The notes below the pieces were generated by a model. That model was not told the DNA's origin and searched no databases. It was given only the letters and a program-made list of their open reading frames with translations. This document shows positions 10,929 through 23,929 of a DNA stretch of 64,000 nt, piece by piece. Every line of letters starts with the position of its first letter. Positions within the stretch are counted from its first letter, which is position 1. The translations under genes and the position numbers were made by a program. This DNA is from Chrysomallon squamiferum. Taxonomy: Eukaryota > Mollusca > Gastropoda > Neomphalida > Peltospiridae. The DNA lies in NCBI GenBank assembly GCA_012295275.1, contig CM022670.1:16426698-16490697 (forward strand), read 5' to 3'.

Positions 10929-13358
10929 CGCCAAAAGCAGCAGTATCGGAATGTCAGATTAATGCTTTTATCGACAGCTGTTTAGTGTGTACTAGGGTTT
11001 GAAAAAGAATGAAATATGATAAGCCCGCCTGTCACTATTAAAAAAAAAAAAAAAAAAAAAAATGTCACTGATTTACAATATTCTGTCATTTACATATGCG
11101 GCAAGCACCACTAAAAAGACTTCGTAAACACCAGCTGTCGGTGAATTGAAAATCCTTTCTATCCAATATATAATATTCGCCAAGTAAGGGAAATAAAGTA
11201 ATTCGTTTTCAAAGCAGATTCAATCATGCAGCACGAAGCTGTGGGTCTGTTGTTATTCCTAAGAAATAGTTACGATTTGTATGCCAGCTCATGTATTGTC
11301 GGATACACGGACGGAATGGTGTATAACATTTGTATTTATCTGAAGAATTTATTTATTTTTTTATTGTACAACGGTAAATAATATATTTTTAGTACAAGCT
11401 TTTAATTTGAACATGATATTTAAGGAGCTTTTATTTTTCATATTTTGTTAAACAATCTACACGTTAAATTTTAACTAATACTTTCTCTGGAAACTTCTTA
11501 AGACTTTTTGTAAAAATGTACTCCATTGATCCAGCAGCCATAATCGACGTTGTACTGAATGGTATGAATAGCATATTGTCATAAAATAATGATATTTTAT
11601 ACATAGATATATTTGTACTAAACGCTTACCGAGTTTTTATATTATTATTATTATTATTTTTTTTTTTATAACATATACGTTAAAATAAAACGTTAAAAAT
11701 GAACATAAAGTAATACAATCCACTGTCAACATTTATTTAAAAAAAAAAGTCTTTCCAGTTTTTGGATCAGTCCTCTTTCTTTGGAATTATTGTCCGATGG
11801 GTGAAATGTTCTTTCAGAGGTGGTTTTAAATTCTACTACGACCTGAGGAAAATACTCAATTCTGATTGGCTAGTCAGTGAATTACATCAACTACAACTGA
11901 TATTTATATCCTACCTCACATTAAATGAGGCCGGTTTACTTGCGTATGAATATCATTCATTTGTTTTACAGAACGATGCAGAATTCTATCCACTTGGTGT
12001 CGAGGTTGGTATTTCACTAGCGTTTTAATTTCACATGTACCATTTTTATACTGATTAAATTAATTTTCATTAAACTAGTGTTTCGGATGTGAAAATGTTA
12101 GTTATTTATTCGTTCCATTTTAAGTTTCAACATATTATTATCAGTGCTAATTAACCAAGTTCTCATCTAAGATGGTTCGCAGGTGTCAGTTTCGTAAGGA
12201 CAATTAACAAATGTCTTATCTCAAGTGGTTTTGGGGAGAAGGGCTTACAGTAACTTATGTAATTGCATTAAATTGTTTTCTTTTTATTTAAAATACTCAT
12301 AAATGTAATTTATTTAGTGTCGTTTATATATTTATGAAATTTAGGAATTATACATTCTGCAGTCGTACATATTCATTTACTACTAGCTGATGTTGGTAAC
12401 TGAAGATTATTGCCTTCTCCTATTCCGTTTTCGAGTCATGATCGTGGATTGAACACTGCTGAATGGCATTTAAAGACGAAAGCATAATAGGTTCATCTCC
12501 TAAATGACGCCATGTCATACAAAAAGCCGGAATCGGATTCCTGTTGTTTTCGTGTACGAAATGAATTATCTATGAGATTTTGATTTCACAGGATTTCTGA
12601 ATTCTTCGTCTGTGCCTGAGAAGGGAAGTAATTCTACATGAACAATGCGTCCTTTTAATAACAGTGGGTAAATATAGCCTTGAAAAATCCAGTGCAGAAT
12701 ATCGTTTCGCTTTATTCGCTGGTTCTCATTTTGTGAAAATGCAACTCAAATTATATCAGTACATAGTCCTTACTAAAACTATTTTATGTCGCAGCAGATC
12801 CAAAACTTTAAATTATATATTTTTATTTTATTTTTTAAATAAAAATACGAAAACTTAAGGCGTGTTTATTTTTGTTTTAAATATTATAATTTCTAGAGTT
12901 ACACGACTTCTTTATGTTACATTAAGTGATAAATGTTATTGTTTAAACTGTTCTCTATTTGCTGAAACTTGTGTACACAGAGATAATTTGACCGCTTAAT
13001 TCGTACATTTCCAAAACAGATTACAGATATCACAACAATTATAATGCCTGTAGTTAAATTTAAATTTATTTTATTATTAAACACTTCATTGTACACCATC
13101 TTTGAAAACAATCTATACTATTACCGGCAGCCAATAAATTCAACCTAGCGTAAGTGATGAGTGAATTCTTTTGTTATCTTTTTACCCACACTGTAATTAA
13201 AATACAGTTTGAAGCTGATGAAGAATTACGAAAAAAGTTAAGTCATCAAGACGTAGAATGCTATTTCTTGTAGTTAGTTTATCTTCTCCGAAACTGTTTT
13301 AACACTTTAGGTTTAAGAATAAGAAACAATACTTGAGAACAACAAAAACATTTATTTC
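10929..13358. other. Non-coding, no confident gene
   Basis: AT-rich sequence with an A-tract at about 11041-11062 and an ATT tract at about 11640-11655. A plus-strand frame at 11762-12028 (88 residues) follows a possible acceptor (TTTCCAG at about 11754-11760) but has no recognisable domain or partner exon. It is left uncalled. This interval separates paralogue 1 from the 3' end of the ZP-domain gene. Confidence 0.5.
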
Positions 13359-15078
13359 CTATTCGAGAAGACTGTCATATTCCCCACCACCGTCCGTTTC
13401 TGTTCCTGTTTTACTTCGTCTGTCTCGACACACGAGTACAAAAGCCACAATGAGAGTAGACAGCATACCAACAGCCATGAGTACACCCAGACCCAGTGGC
13501 CATGCTGACTGTATCATCAGAGCGTAATTATTGAACAGTCGGGGCCATCTTTGGTATTTTCTTTTCAGAGTATTAGTGTTTGGTAAGATTTCAGCAGGCG
13601 GCAGGCCGCTTGACGTCGTTTTCTCGATATCCAGATTCACGACATCGTCTTTTTCGTGAGGATTTAGGCAGTCTGTACATGCATGATCAACTGGTGACGA
13701 TTCCGAAGTCGTCAGGTAGCCGCTGTTCTGGTTCGTATTAATGATAAATTCAGACAAAGGAATGCCTAAATCTGCTGTTAGGATTACCTTTATAGGGTCT
13801 GAAGAAGACTGGAAAATTTGCCGATCATTTCGACGTTTGTTATTGACACTACACGAATCTCCGTTACAGCTGATGTCACATAAAATGAACTTACACTGAA
13901 AGCTTACAGTAGGATCTTTTGAAAACGATCTCATTTTAAAAATCGGGCTAACGGAGATTAGACCGTTTGACGTGAAGCCTTGGTCTTTATCAATCACTAA
14001 GCCATCCCCGCAGCCTGCTTTCAGTATGGATAGCTTTTCACTAGAATTAAGTCCAACAAGGTCACAAGCTACAGGCCTGATTCCAGATTCACCTCCTTCT
14101 CCATTACTTTGAATCTGTAAGAGAACATCTTGTCCAATGTGGACGTTACCAGACAGCATCTCGCCGTCGAGAACATGCAACAGTCTAACACTGACAGTGG
14201 AAGTCGACTTCATGGAGTTGTTGGCCTTAATATCTTCTGTTATAGGTTCAACAAAACCTTTTCTCGACATCTCCGTGTTATCTGGTGTGCAGGTCACCTA
14301 AAAGTTTAAAACAGCCAGTTATAAATATGCAGATACCTTAAGTAATATGTTATCTTGTCAGTATGAATGAAGGAATGATTTTATCAAACACCCCCCCCAT
14401 ACACACGTACGTACATCCTCCCGTACGCACTCACACACACACACACACACGTATAATATACGTTTGATCCTTGATTCAGGAGGTTTATTTGTATAAACGA
14501 ATAAAAAATAACGAAAACACACAATATCCATTTAATAGTGACAATATCTGTTTTGAGGCAAGAATATTACATAATATACATTTTGGAAAAACGATTATAT
14601 TTCCTAACAACATATTGTTCATATAAATAACAGAAATGTTTACAGAATACATTTCCAAAACTGAACTCATTATTTACAATATGATACAAAATATTTTGGA
14701 TACCTGGTATATTTTTTTTATGGCGTCTACTTCGCTCTCTCGATCTCCCCAAGAAATGACAATTTGAACCCTATACCTTCCTGCTGAGTTTTTCACAAAC
14801 ACACATCTTCCAGCAGTTTCGCCGGAATAAAAAATCGCTAGATAGTAATCAAAGCTATTGTTGGTTTTAAAAGCAACTTTCTGATTTGACAGACATACGG
14901 CTTTAGCCAAGACTGAGACATCAGTCTTGATTTCAAGCCATGCGTTCTGCAATCTGAAGTTGCCACAGTGAGGAATCACATCCAAAACGCGTTCAGATGG
15001 TCCATAGAACCTGTAGCTGGACGTCATCGCAATGGCTACTACAAGATGGGCAATGCCCAGCAAAATGATGTACGCCAT
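13359..15078 (-). CDS. ZP-domain transmembrane protein, two exons
   Basis: Exon 1 is 14704-15078 (125 codons, phase 0; donor CAG/GTATCC) and exon 2 is 13359-14297 (acceptor TTTTAG/GTGACC), together 437 residues. A hydrophobic signal peptide spans about 1-20. The ZP-N half has the canonical four cysteines (38, 62, 92, 128) and ends in the typical Y-x-V-x-C strand. The ZP-C half has cysteines at 203, 221, 260, 265, 269 and 274, followed by NKRR at 278-281, a plausible furin-type cleavage site. A spacer leads to one transmembrane segment (about 392-415) and a 22-residue tail ending EYDSLLE, which contains an E-x-x-x-L-L dileucine sorting pattern. ZP proteins are secreted or surface proteins that polymerise after cleavage, for example in egg coats or epithelial matrices. 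The role here is not decidable. It lies between two paralogous single-pass membrane genes. Confidence 0.88.
14298..14703 (-). other. Intron of the ZP-domain gene
   Basis: A 406-bp phase-0 intron between ZP-N and ZP-C, with a GTATCC donor and TTTTAG acceptor. It contains a (CA)n tract at about 14430-14449 and a C-run at about 14391-14398. Splitting between the two ZP subdomains is the only structural point of note. Confidence 0.8.
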
Positions 15079-15268
15079 TGTGTTATTTTACTCCAAACCC
15101 TTTCCACCTGTCAGAGGCGAATGAGACACTAAACTTTGAAAGGTACAAATTTAGTTTTCACGGGTTTCGAACATTTCATTAACGTTCAGGGTGGACAAGT
15201 TCACGTAACCATGACAATCAGCAGTTAGATACATTCTATTATTAATACTGTCACAATTATTATTTTTC

Positions 15269-15305
<37 letters not shown>

Positions 15306-15524
15306 TGTAAGAATATATAGTCATCTAAAATATATGTATTTATTTATATTTCAAATGTGTAAGAAACAGCCATATTTACACCTATAAAATAATGGAGCAG
15401 TCTCGTAAGACATTTTCACGTGGAGAAAATGCTTGTCAAATAGTTCAAACAATGATTGTGATATAACGATATAAGCAAAGCAGAAATCTTATTATAAAAT
15501 CAAATAATTCAAAAATAAAAATAA

Positions 15525-15562
<38 letters not shown>

Positions 15563-15584
15563 ATACATTCCATTCAAAGGAAGC

Positions 15585-15629
<45 letters not shown>

Positions 15630-15790
15630 ATTTAGTTCAGTCAAACAATAATTAAAAACATTAATGCATATTAGGGTTTCATTTTAGTTATGCATTTTTG
15701 CCAGCGTTTCCTATATAACATGATGTTTGTAACACCGCCTTAAGTATCTCAAAATAAATATGTAACATAAACCTGATAATGTAATCAGAT

Positions 15791-15888
<98 letters not shown>

Positions 15889-16800
15889 TGCTTACTGAAA
15901 GTCAGATACCATCAAACCAATAAGAAAAACAAAACCTACAGTTCAGTTCTAAAAGAGTAAAACGAATAAATAAATGATACTGAAAATGCTAAAAATATCT
16001 GACATTCAGAATTCAGCTATATATATATATATATATATAGACACGCACACAAAAATACATACATACTGCTTAGCAACAAACTTCCTAGTGTGTTATCAAT
16101 AAATAGAGTTGATATATAGGGTTGATTTCCTAACAAATAAACCGGGTTCTCTCACACCGATTTAGATGAATTTCTCACGAACTAGCAGAACGGTCAGTTG
16201 GTCCGAGCACAGTTTCGACATGGCACAAACCCAGGGCCGAGTTCCTGTTTTGTTAACTGACAAAGCAAACAACAAGCCACGTTACGTAAAACAGAACTTT
16301 AATTCATCGAATTCACTGTTTGATCATGTTAATGATTTCAGAGTCTTTAAATCAGACTTCATGTGATACAAAGGCAGTCCTTTTAGTTCATTATACCAAT
16401 ATACGCTGGTTAGACAAAACATTTAATTCTTTAAAATATGTATTTATAATTTACGAAAGATATTTGTGGATTGAAGTTACGAGAATACAATTATATTTGT
16501 ATAAACGACACGAGGGTGGCATTACAATAAAGAACACAATGGTGTACTGTTATTAAAGGTAAATATATTGTAGATACTTTATTATTAAGGCTGAAAGATC
16601 AGAGTTGTGTGAATGGACATGAACTCAAGCGAAACGTTGTGTGTATATTTCGGCAATGAACTTACCTAATGTATATCCGAACAGTCGGAACAAATCGGTA
16701 TCGCAATTTATAACCAAAAAATGTACAGAATGTAACGAGATTCTGCAACGACACGTCTGTGTCCATTAACGACTGTTAATGGCTGCCTGTGTGATCAAAC
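15079..16800. repeat. Microsatellite-rich intergenic region
   Basis: Contains an A-tract (about 15271-15301), (AT)n (about 15529-15559), (AC)n (about 15590-15628), a compound (TC)n(TG)n tract (about 15795-15887) and (AT)n (about 16019-16038). A small plus-strand frame at 16166-16366 has no recognisable domain. The interval is the shared upstream region of the ZP gene (minus) and the plus-strand membrane gene at 17101. It should therefore hold promoters of both, but no clear motif was seen. Confidence 0.75.
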
Positions 16801-16803
16801 ATC

Positions 16804-16959
16804 ATGGCTAACTGCTGCTCGCCGGCGCAGTTCTTCTTCGGGTTTGGATCTTCTCTAGATGAACGTGATTTCAGCGATATCTCGAGCGTAGTTGTTTGTT
16901 TGTTTGAAGAGAATGATCGACTGTGTTCGGCAGAAAGACCTCCTTGTTTCAAACAATAA
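16804..16959 (+). CDS. Small upstream frame (51 codons) before the 17101 gene
   Basis: An ATG at 16804 opens a 51-residue frame with five cysteines (it begins MANCCSPAQFFFGFGSS). It lies in a locally GC-richer block about 140-300 bp upstream of the main start at 17101, and ends at TAA 16957-16959. It could be an upstream ORF in the leader of that gene, part of an alternative first exon, or chance. There is no domain match. Confidence 0.25.
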   Translation: MANCCSPAQFFFGFGSSLDERDFSDISSVVVCLFEENDRLCSAERPPCFKQ

Positions 16960-17055
16960 TTTCTTGAGTAATTCACTGAAGACACACAGAGTTCAGTGTC
17001 GCAGACGAAGCTCAGCGACTGATAAAGAAATTGTTAATTGGTCAGTATTTTCCTG

Positions 17056-17058
<3 letters not shown>

Positions 17059-17086
<28 letters not shown>
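17059..17086. repeat. (AT)n tract abutting a splice acceptor
   Basis: An uninterrupted AT dinucleotide repeat runs directly into TTCCAG (acceptor AG at 17090-17091). The main start codon lies only 9 nt further on. The repeat thus takes the place of a normal polypyrimidine tract if the acceptor is used. Confidence 0.85.
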
Positions 17087-17100
17087 TCCAGTCCACCAAG

Positions 17101-17835
17101 ATGGTTTCGCTTTCCCCAGATACAATGTCCAGTTTCAAGGAAATATGTTTACATGGTAACGTAACATTAGTAATTTTAAACGGAACGTCCATTCCTATAA
17201 ATATAACGAACTTCAATATTATGTTCAACAATAACTCGGTTAATAACGGATCGTTACCTTTGTGCAATTTTACAAAGTCAGATGGAATCAAAATAGGAAG
17301 AACTTATGACTACGTCGGTGCCATGCAGTATATTCTTGTAACGGTAATGGTGTATTCTTTGATGGGTATTGTGTCCATGCTTCTGACGAGAATAACAAAA
17401 CGCGCTAACCGCGCAAGGCGAATGAAGGAACGAATGCACGAAAACGTTGTCCAGTACATCAAGTGTGTAGGAAATCTGCGTGAGCTAGGAGAACAACAAA
17501 AACGCCAACAAGAAGTGTTCAAAATTCGTTCGGCTCTTATACAGTACCACAGATCTAAGTCTTCTTACAACAAAGTCACGGAAACCGAACCGTGCAGCGA
17601 GTTGACAAAGACGGGGATTTCGGACGAAACGGAGTCGGACGAAACGGATTCCGACGACTGTGTTTCACCATCAGAACTGTTTATTCAGTACATTGATGAT
17701 GAAAACTTACCAAAAGGCGCACGAACTGATTCAAATGGTGGAAATAAGAGCAAACTGCCTAATCAAACATGTGTTGCAATGCTACACGTCATCAGTGAGG
17801 TCTCGGAAACCGAAGAAACTAGTTTTGTTAAATGA
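17101..17835 (+). CDS. Single-pass membrane protein, paralogue 2 (KCNE-like layout)
   Basis: This frame encodes 244 residues with no intron inside the coding part. The ATG at 17101 has a good context (CCAAGATGG) and follows a likely acceptor at 17091. The open frame continues upstream through the AT repeat, but that part is not credible coding. Residues 1-68 hold six N-glycosylation sequons (at N20, N27, N34, N44, N49, N56) and two cysteines. Then come YDYVGAM (69-75), one hydrophobic segment (about 75-95) and a basic ITKR patch. A predicted helical block with QYIK and KIRSALI follows, then an acidic E/T/S/D-rich tail. It is clearly related to the gene at 10095-10928 in the juxtamembrane, membrane and first cytoplasmic block. 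The topology matches KCNE-type channel subunits, but homology is unproven. It is transcribed divergently from the ZP gene. Confidence 0.78.
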   Translation: MVSLSPDTMSSFKEICLHGNVTLVILNGTSIPINITNFNIMFNNNSVNNGSLPLCNFTKSDGIKIGRTYDYVGAMQYILVTVMVYSLMGIVSMLLTRITKRANRARRMKERMHENVVQYIKCVGNLRELGEQQKRQQEVFKIRSALIQYHRSKSSYNKVTETEPCSELTKTGISDETESDETDSDDCVSPSELFIQYIDDENLPKGARTDSNGGNKSKLPNQTCVAMLHVISEVSETEETSFVK

Positions 17836-18173
17836 ATATCAGTGCTGTAGTTTGGAGGTTTCAAATAAAGGGGGTAATTAAAATAATTTATTTAAAGGGT
17901 TAAAGGTTGCTATCAAATAGACATGAAGAATCTCGTCTCATGACTTGGTCTTCTTAAGGAATAAACATGACTAGAATATCATATTTTATATGTTTTTAGA
18001 TGCAAGACAATGAAAATCACACAGCTAGTCATGATCCAGAACAAACAATTCTATAATTATATATGTGGATAAAAAAGTATTAACATCTAGATAAACGTAT
18101 CATATATAAACAATCAGTTATTTTGTAGAATATATATAATTATTCCGTTATAATGTTGAACTGGTTTTATGTT

Positions 18174-18204
<31 letters not shown>

Positions 18205-18255
18205 TTAAAAACAATTAAGACATTTCAAATCTAATGGCCTAGTTCTTGAAAGAAA

Positions 18256-18302
<47 letters not shown>

Positions 18303-20873
18303 AAATAATTACACACACTCTTTCTGTAGTGTCGTTCTGAACTTAAGCAACAGATATTCCACTCAAAGGGTGATATAGAGGTTGGACTATTCATTCATGA
18401 AAACTTTTAAAGAATTCAAATAACTTTTAAAGTGCATCAAACAGCTCTTCGAAGAAATGAAATATCAAATGATTAATATTGTAAATAACAGAAGCGTCTT
18501 TTCCAACGTTACGCAGATTATTTACTTTATATTACCCGTTAACAAATAATTTTTTTTTCTCTATGAAGCATGAACATATAAGGAAATAACAACATATAGA
18601 ATGAAAACAAACTTTTATAGTCTCTCTCGCAATAATACTCTGTACACTCAGTATATTAGTGAGGTGACAATCGGATTCAAATCATCAGTCCGTGACTATA
18701 ACATACAATGTTTTGTAGATACGTGTTTGATCTAATTATACTAACTTACAAACAAGACGAATCACGCTCAAGTTCATAAATAGACTCTTATTTCATTTAC
18801 TGGAGGGTGGATTTTCATTATTATACTTGGTATTGTACATTGATGTGTAAAATCTCAGTAAGATATTGTAAATGTATTTTACCTTTCTTGTCAGTATTAC
18901 ATTGCTTACTTGAAAGCAGTTACCTTTACGAGTGTCGAGAAGATTAATTCTGTATAAAAATTACGTAGATTTACAGTTATGTTTGTATTCTCTTCGGAAT
19001 GTAGTCGTCGGAAACTGAGTGTTCAGAAATTGTTCTTAATACAGTACAAAGATTCAAATTTAATTTTTATCATTAAAATTTAGTATAAATTTTGATTTTC
19101 TTTTTAAATAACACACATATTCTGTTTTATCTATTTGCTGTGAAGAATTTTGTTTCTAAAAATTGTATTAAAAAACAAAAAGAATAAAAAGAAAGAAAGA
19201 TGAATTTGACATTTTGTAAATTAATTACTTGGTGATGCATATACGTTTCAGATTTCTAATGACATTAATATATGTTTTTATTATCAATAATTCATGTATG
19301 ATTGTGTGTTCAAATACTGCCTTTGTTTATTTTTATTTGTATTTTATAAACGCCCAGACAACAAATAATAAATTAATTAAGTTTATTAATAAATCGCATT
19401 GTTTTACCTCCATTGATACAAATACGAAGATAAAGTTCTAAATATAAACATTATTAAGTCAAATAAAAGCATTTATACAAATATATATTTTGTTTAGAAT
19501 TATATACCACATTTTGTACCTTTTCTGAAAAGAGGAATAAAACACTTATTTATATAAATATTTACTTATAACCTACATCAGTATTTAGAAAGACAAAACT
19601 GATGTCGTTAAATAAAATGGGCCTCTTACATTTATCGACAGTTCTTTGAAACACAAGTCAAGTATGTTCTGTGCACGAAATTAATTCGTCCAGAGGATGA
19701 CAAGACGTTAGAAAATGTGGCCATTTTGGATATATGTATGAAGAAACTATTCAAGTCGATTATAATTTCTTCATATTCAGCTGTATTTCCACTAAAATGA
19801 GTTCAACACAGAATCCTTTATCAAATCGTTAAGAAACTGTTTTAGTGAAAACAAAAAGAGAATCAGGTTTAGATACAACGACGAGATGGAAGAGATTATA
19901 CCGAAATAAGATAGCTGCAGATGTAACGTCATTCCCTCTTCTGCCCGTAGATGAAGTGTAGATATTTCAAACTTAAAACATCTGTAGACTTATTTACTTC
20001 TTGCACCAACATTTTAACTATTAATTATTTATTTCATTTCCCCCCCCCCAATTTTTTCGTCCCTGCTAAATTATGAAAAAAAATGGATTTATGATTCCTA
20101 TCAAACTTAAGTCCGGTTATTTATTTATTTATTTTTATTTTTATTTTTATTTTTATTTTTATTTTTATTTTTATTTTTATTTTTTAAAGTATTATATTTT
20201 TTTTATTATGAGTATCAAAGGTGTTTGTTTTCAATTAGACAAATATGTTTTGTAAATATCCATGCCTTTGTGGATAATATAGAGCTGAAAATAATGAACA
20301 CGTCGCTCGATACTTTTCACGTATGACAATATTTCCCTAACTTCATAACTAACTGTCTCAACTGTTTATAACTCTTAGTAAACAAAAGATATGGAATCTG
20401 TTGTTGATAGATAACTGTATCATTATTCTTTTTAACATTGTAGTGATATCACTGGCGAGATTTCAAAATATGTTATTCTGTTTAAAATATGAAGTTACAT
20501 ATCTAATTAGTCATTAGTTTGAAACTTTAAGCTTATTTACATTAGTCTTCTACATGAATCTAAGGAATATAAGAAATATTCTAAATTGAATAAAGGTCTT
20601 GTAATATAATGCTTTAAAATTGTAAGATTTTAACGCATATCAGTAGTAAATGTAGAATTAGCCGAGTTGTCTGTAAAGCAAACAAAGTAAATAAAAACTA
20701 AAAATATATTCATTTAATAAACATTGAAAGCCAAGGTCAAGGACAATATTTTTATTTTTATTTTATTTTTACTTGTTTTTAATTTTTTTTATTAAAATAC
20801 TTCTATGTAGACTGAAGAGTTATAGGTTAATAAGAAAACAATCGTCACGGTAATTTAACACTGGTCTATCTAC
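17836..20873. other. Non-coding downstream region
   Basis: AT-rich, with an AATAAA at about 17866 soon after the stop of the 17101 gene that could be its poly(A) signal. There is an A-tract (about 18181-18204), a (CA)n tract (about 18257-18301) and an (ATTTTT)n tract (about 20124-20184). No coding exon is supported. Confidence 0.6.
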
Positions 20874-20948
20874 ATGTCTGTTCCACTTTCTGCAAGGACT
20901 TCAGCACAGTGCCACGACACCAGTACACAGCTTTCCGTCATCCCGCGT
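20874..20948 (+). CDS. Possible first exon, unrecognised
   Basis: An ATG at 20874 opens 25 codons (MSVPLSARTSAQ...) ending in phase 0 at a strong donor (CGCGT/GTAAGTAC) in a locally GC-richer block. If joined to the acceptor at about 23880, the frame would close after 19 more codons, just before the ATG of the 188-residue protein. It would then act as an upstream ORF in a 5'-UTR exon of that gene. No domain is visible. Another short ATG frame ending at a donor (21917 to about 21963) is an equally weak alternative. Confidence 0.25.
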
Positions 20949-21440
20949 GTAAGTACGTCATTTCTCCTCGTTCCATTCTCTTTGTCTCGTCTCACTGACA
21001 TGTTTTATTAGGTGTGGCGATGCTTTCTATTTCATATCATTTATTTTTCACGAGCATATAAAATGGACACACAAATATACTTTCTGTCTTATGCAATAAA
21101 TTAACCCAATTTTATGGATTTTTTTCTTTATTTTCTTTACTTTTTTTCATTTAATACAAAGGAAAATGATTTAGTGAAATAAAAGCATTTATGCTAATAA
21201 TAGATTTTTGGACAAGTATATATTATTTTACTTATTTTTCTGAAAAGAGAAATATGATGAGTTTTTTATATTAATGTTTGTTTAATTACTTGATAACGTT
21301 ATATTTTATTACGATTATTCAACTGTTATATTTCATCTCCATCTAACTTCCAATTTGTAATTACGTAAAACGCACTTTGATAAATCGTAAACTATGCTAA
21401 CACTACTGTTATTTAATTTATGATTAGAAGTATAAAATAT

Positions 21441-21493
<53 letters not shown>

Positions 21494-23880
21494 CAGATGT
21501 TAAGATTCTTATTAATGAAGCGATTTTATAAACATATAAAACTATATAATATTTAACATGATATATAGCTATATTATTATATAAAAACTGTAGCCATATG
21601 ATGTAGCGTTATGCAGAAACTCTGCTGATAAACAAACAAAACTAACACACATATCTCGTCTGACTGCATTAATTCAAGTAGGTCAACAAACCACGATAAA
21701 CCTGCATATCAAAAAAAAAAAAAAAAAAAAAACTATTGTGAGAGACCTGACCCGTTTCTACGATTAAACCCACCCCAGACCCTCACAAACAGCACCATGC
21801 TGGGTACACCTACCGATGTATCGGTGTCTGACGTTTTGCTTCAAGAAAAAAAATATCAAACAGTTCTTTTAACAGCACGATTTCAAGTTTGTCAACGCTA
21901 TAAACCTACATTCGATGGCGAGTAGCACTGAGCTGTTCATTAATGGCAGTGAGACAGGTATTGTGTGACCTAGTACATACGTCACTACTATGATCTACTT
22001 ACAGGTGAACTGTTAAGAGGTAGGCCACCCGATTGCGTGAGCTTTACTGTACAAGTGTAACCATAAGGGAAAGTTCGTTGTTAATGTAAGTAAAGTTGTT
22101 TTTTTATTAATGAAACTAAATCTGTGTAATGTATGTACCGCGATAAAAAAAAAAAACATCTCTATTAGTTTCTGTCATTTAACCAACTGAGGATAGGGTT
22201 AAAAGTCGCTAACAATGCAGTTTTATGGTTGAAAGATCACACATATTAAATTTGTGAGGTATTTTCCTCTTTTATTGTTATTTTCTAATGTTGATATTTT
22301 GAAAGTAAGAATTACTGTGTTACTAATTCTTTACTTTTAAAAAATGTATAATATCGCTCTAAATTCAAACACACGCAGACACATATCCTAATTTGCACAT
22401 GTAAGCACTTGCGTTTCATCATACTACTGATTTTTTTTTTTTTTTTTTTTTTTTTGAAACTAAAGGCCCTAATACATTTATATTTGTATCAAAATCAAAT
22501 TCTTTATATTTTATTGTGATAATGTATCACAGTAAAATTAAATATAACTCTATATATCTATTATTATATATATAATGTATTTGTGGGTATTGGTATGCCT
22601 TTCTATATACGCTTAAGATATAATAATTGTTCACAGAAAAAAAAAAAGAATTTAAAATAAGTTTATTATCAACCTTATCTCATAAAATAATGTATGTATA
22701 GCAATGATTCGACGTCGGAATTTTTTTTTTTCTGACTCAGATGATACAAATGATGACTAGACTAATTTTATCTGATATTTCTTTGGTAGACTGATATTCG
22801 AGTAACATTACTTATTGGAGCGTACGTTGACTTTGATATATTTTTTTATTATTATTTTTTATTTTTTTAAATTCTTTTTAAAACAAAAACATAAAAAATA
22901 CTGTTGACATCGGGAAATCCGAACCAAATCTTGAAAAAAAAAAAATAAATAAAAATAATTTGAACTTACCGCCATTTCCCACTCGTATTATTAAGTTATT
23001 CTGAGTCCCACTTTACAATCATGGCAACCTTCTCTTAACCAACTTTCCATCGAGGTAAGAGTAAATTTTATAACTGCACCCACAACTATCCTAACATAAC
23101 AAATTTCACCCAGCTTGGCATGCGTTTTTCTACCGTACATTTTTCTTTATATGCACACTCTGACAATATTTTTTGCTTACGTAGCTTTTATGTCTGTATA
23201 TTGTTCTTACATTATTATATTACAGTATTATATAGCTGTTGCGACTATTAAAGTTTAATGTTTCGGTACATTTTGGGGTTAATGTTTACATTTTCTGGAT
23301 CGGTGCTCTCCCGCTATTAACCCGCGAAATCGAGGGTCAGCAGTAGACAGTTCACCCCCCCACACACCGAGAAATCCCAGATAAATAAATAAATAAATAA
23401 ATAAATAAAAGTACAAAACAACAACAATAAAAGAACCCGTGTGTGTGTGTGTGTTAAAAACGTTCCGAAATTATTAACACGAATTCCGTTATAATTCGTT
23501 TAAGAATTATTAAAATATTAAAAAAAAAAAAAAAAAAAAAAGAAGAAGAAAAAAAACCCCAAACAAACAAACAAAAAAACAAAACAACAGAAAGAAAATG
23601 AAAAAGGAAATCTGTTATTAACAAAATCAAGTACTTTTTTCTTTCATTTTTATTATTATTATTATGTTTTTTTAAACCATTCGGATATATACTTTGCTGC
23701 TAATCTGTAAACAATATTTAGAAATGATACTGTTCGAAAGTTACCCAAATTAAAAAAAATTAATTTTTTTTTTTTTTCGTTTTTTTTTTTAAATATCTTC
23801 ATTTCGTTTTTAGGTATATAACATATAACTTCTATAACTAACGTGCAATTATTTAATATTTTTCTACAGCAGGTTATAAA
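20949..23880. other. Non-coding; possible 5' intron of the 23930 gene
   Basis: Holds an (ATA)n tract (about 21443-21490), several A- and T-tracts (about 21711-21731, 22432-22455, 23521-23541) and a short (AAAT)n at about 23383-23408. A C-run and (GT)n lie near 23340-23455. No conserved exon was recognised. Confidence 0.5.
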
Positions 23881-23929
23881 AAGATTCTGGATAAATGTTC
23901 CACCATTAGGCATTAGGCAGATCTAACAC

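Noticed and set aside
23280..23350. tRNA-like or pol III box in 'aacccgcgaaatcgagggtc'
   Set aside because: No complete A and B boxes and no cloverleaf could be drawn.
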